Below, piece after piece: positions 63,371 to 64,000 of a stretch of DNA of 64,000 bases. A program made the translations under genes and the position numbers. Below the pieces are notes generated by a model. The model ran no database searches and was not told the origin of the DNA. It saw only the letters and a list, made by a program, of their open reading frames with translations. Origin of the DNA: Pseudofrankia saprophytica (GTDB taxonomy: Bacteria > Actinomycetota > Actinomycetes > Frankiales > Frankiaceae); NCBI RefSeq assembly GCF_000235425.2, contig NZ_KI912266.1:3856867-3920866 (forward strand). The letters run 5' to 3'. Numbering within the stretch: position 1 is the first letter of the stretch; each line of letters starts with the position of its first letter.

Positions 63371-63462
63371 CGGCGAAACGGCGTCGAGGGGGCGTCGGGC
63401 CCGGATGGCCCGACGCTCCCATCGGCCGCGACTGGCCCAGGCGGGCCGGAGAAGGAGCGGGC

Positions 63463-64000
63463 GTGGTTGCGACCAGCCCTGACAGCGACGTCGTCGCGGC
63501 GTCGGCGGGCCCCGTGTGCGAGGTCCGTGGCATCACCAAGCGCTTTGGCGGGCTCACCGCCATCCGGGACGTCTCGCTGCGAGTCGAGCCGGGCGAGGTG
63601 CGCGGCCTGATCGGCCCGAACGGCGCCGGCAAGACGACCCTGTTCGACATCATCTCGGGCCTCACCCCGCCGACCTCCGGCGCCGTGCACCTGGACGGCG
63701 TCGACGTGACCCGCCAGCTGCCGGACCGGCGGGCGCGATCGGGGGTGCGTCGCACGTTCCAGCGCACCCAGCTCTACGGCCGGCTCTCGGTCGAGGACAA
63801 CGTGCTGGCGTCGATGGAGTGGCGCGGTGGCGGTGGCGGCCTGGTGGCCGACCTGTTCGCCGCGCCCGCCCGCCGCCGGCGGGAGGCCGAGCGGCGCGAG
63901 CGCGCGGCCGCGGTGCTCGAGGAGTGCGGGGTGGCGGACCTGCGGCACCGGCCGGCCGGCTCGCTGCCGATCGGCCAGGCGCGGCTGGTGGAGCTGGCCC
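63463..64000 (+). CDS. LivG-type ABC transporter ATPase (runs off right edge)
   Basis: The first 179 codons of an ABC ATPase of the branched-chain amino acid family; the rest lies beyond the window. GTG start at 63463 with AAGGAG 5 bases upstream. Residues: VRGITKRFGGLTAIRDVSLR, Walker A GPNGAGKT at 51-58, the Q loop RRTFQRTQLYGRLSVEDNVL, and the signature-like segment SLPIGQARLVELA at the very edge, the LivG form of LSGGQ. An Arg/Glu-rich insert (RRRREAERRERAA) lies between them, common in LivG. It pairs with the binding protein upstream; permease and LivF genes are expected to the right. Confidence 0.9.
   Translation, partial: MVATSPDSDVVAASAGPVCEVRGITKRFGGLTAIRDVSLRVEPGEVRGLIGPNGAGKTTLFDIISGLTPPTSGAVHLDGVDVTRQLPDRRARSGVRRTFQRTQLYGRLSVEDNVLASMEWRGGGGGLVADLFAAPARRRREAERRERAAAVLEECGVADLRHRPAGSLPIGQARLVELA

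Overview
The window is very GC-rich DNA, densely coded on both strands with frequent GTG starts and strong AGGAGG-type ribosome sites. Protein content (an actinobacterial FtsK/EccC-type secretion ATPase, WXG100-like proteins, a GluABCD-type glutamate importer, a HelR-like RNA polymerase rescue factor with its 19-bp upstream element, many TetR/MarR/LysR regulators, cytochrome P450) points to a filamentous-type actinomycete. A Frankia-like or related genome is my best guess, but nothing in the window proves the genus.

Layout. (1) 1-5551: tail of a Pro/Ala-rich protein translationally coupled to a 1669-residue EssC/EccC-type ATPase. (2) 5745-12285: unrelated cargo: aldo/keto reductase, lipoprotein, secreted DUF11-repeat protein, a PhzE-like 2-amino-2-deoxyisochorismate synthase split by an apparent frameshift, an SRPBCC protein, and a TetR regulator behind twin operators. 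(3) 12358-36650: a type VII secretion-like block: two WXG100-size proteins and a third helical/beta-repeat protein (minus strand), two giant paralogous proteins of about 3188 and 2938 residues (plus strand), a small acidic protein, and a fusion of a parallel beta-helix to an EccA/CbxX-like AAA+ ATPase. (4) 36700-40515: a broken copy of an ECF sigma promoter and gene start in front of a histidine kinase, then an orphan TAXI-type binding protein and an OmpR-family regulator. (5) 40771-45536: GluABCD-type glutamate ABC importer with a phased repeat array upstream, then an ECF sigma factor. (6) 45527-52178: LysR regulator divergent from a DapA-family aldolase, a HelR-like helicase, and an MMPL exporter. 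(7) 52179-55811: a sparse region with two similarly built inverted repeats, a MarR regulator divergent from an odd receiver-like protein, and a secreted TNT-type NAD glycohydrolase. (8) 55932-64000: a minus-strand catabolic operon (TetR, aldehyde dehydrogenase, P450, VOC protein, SDR) divergent from a branched-chain-amino-acid-type ABC importer that runs off the right edge.

How it fits together: the ATPase, the WXG100-like proteins, the giant proteins and the AAA+ fusion look like one secretion system with its cargo, interrupted by region 2. The other T7SS core proteins (EccB, EccD, EccE, mycosin) are not in the window and may lie to the left. The giants share a helical N-terminal domain, WR/D-rich beta modules, a hydrophobic C-terminal domain, a Pro/Thr/Ser stalk and an identical last-residue motif (EAALALLG). 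The first giant carries the beta module and a remnant of the C-terminal domain twice, evidence of internal duplication. I regard this giant-protein locus, together with the beta-helix/AAA+ fusion, as the best candidate for an undescribed system. All functional statements come from reading motifs by eye; no database search was run.
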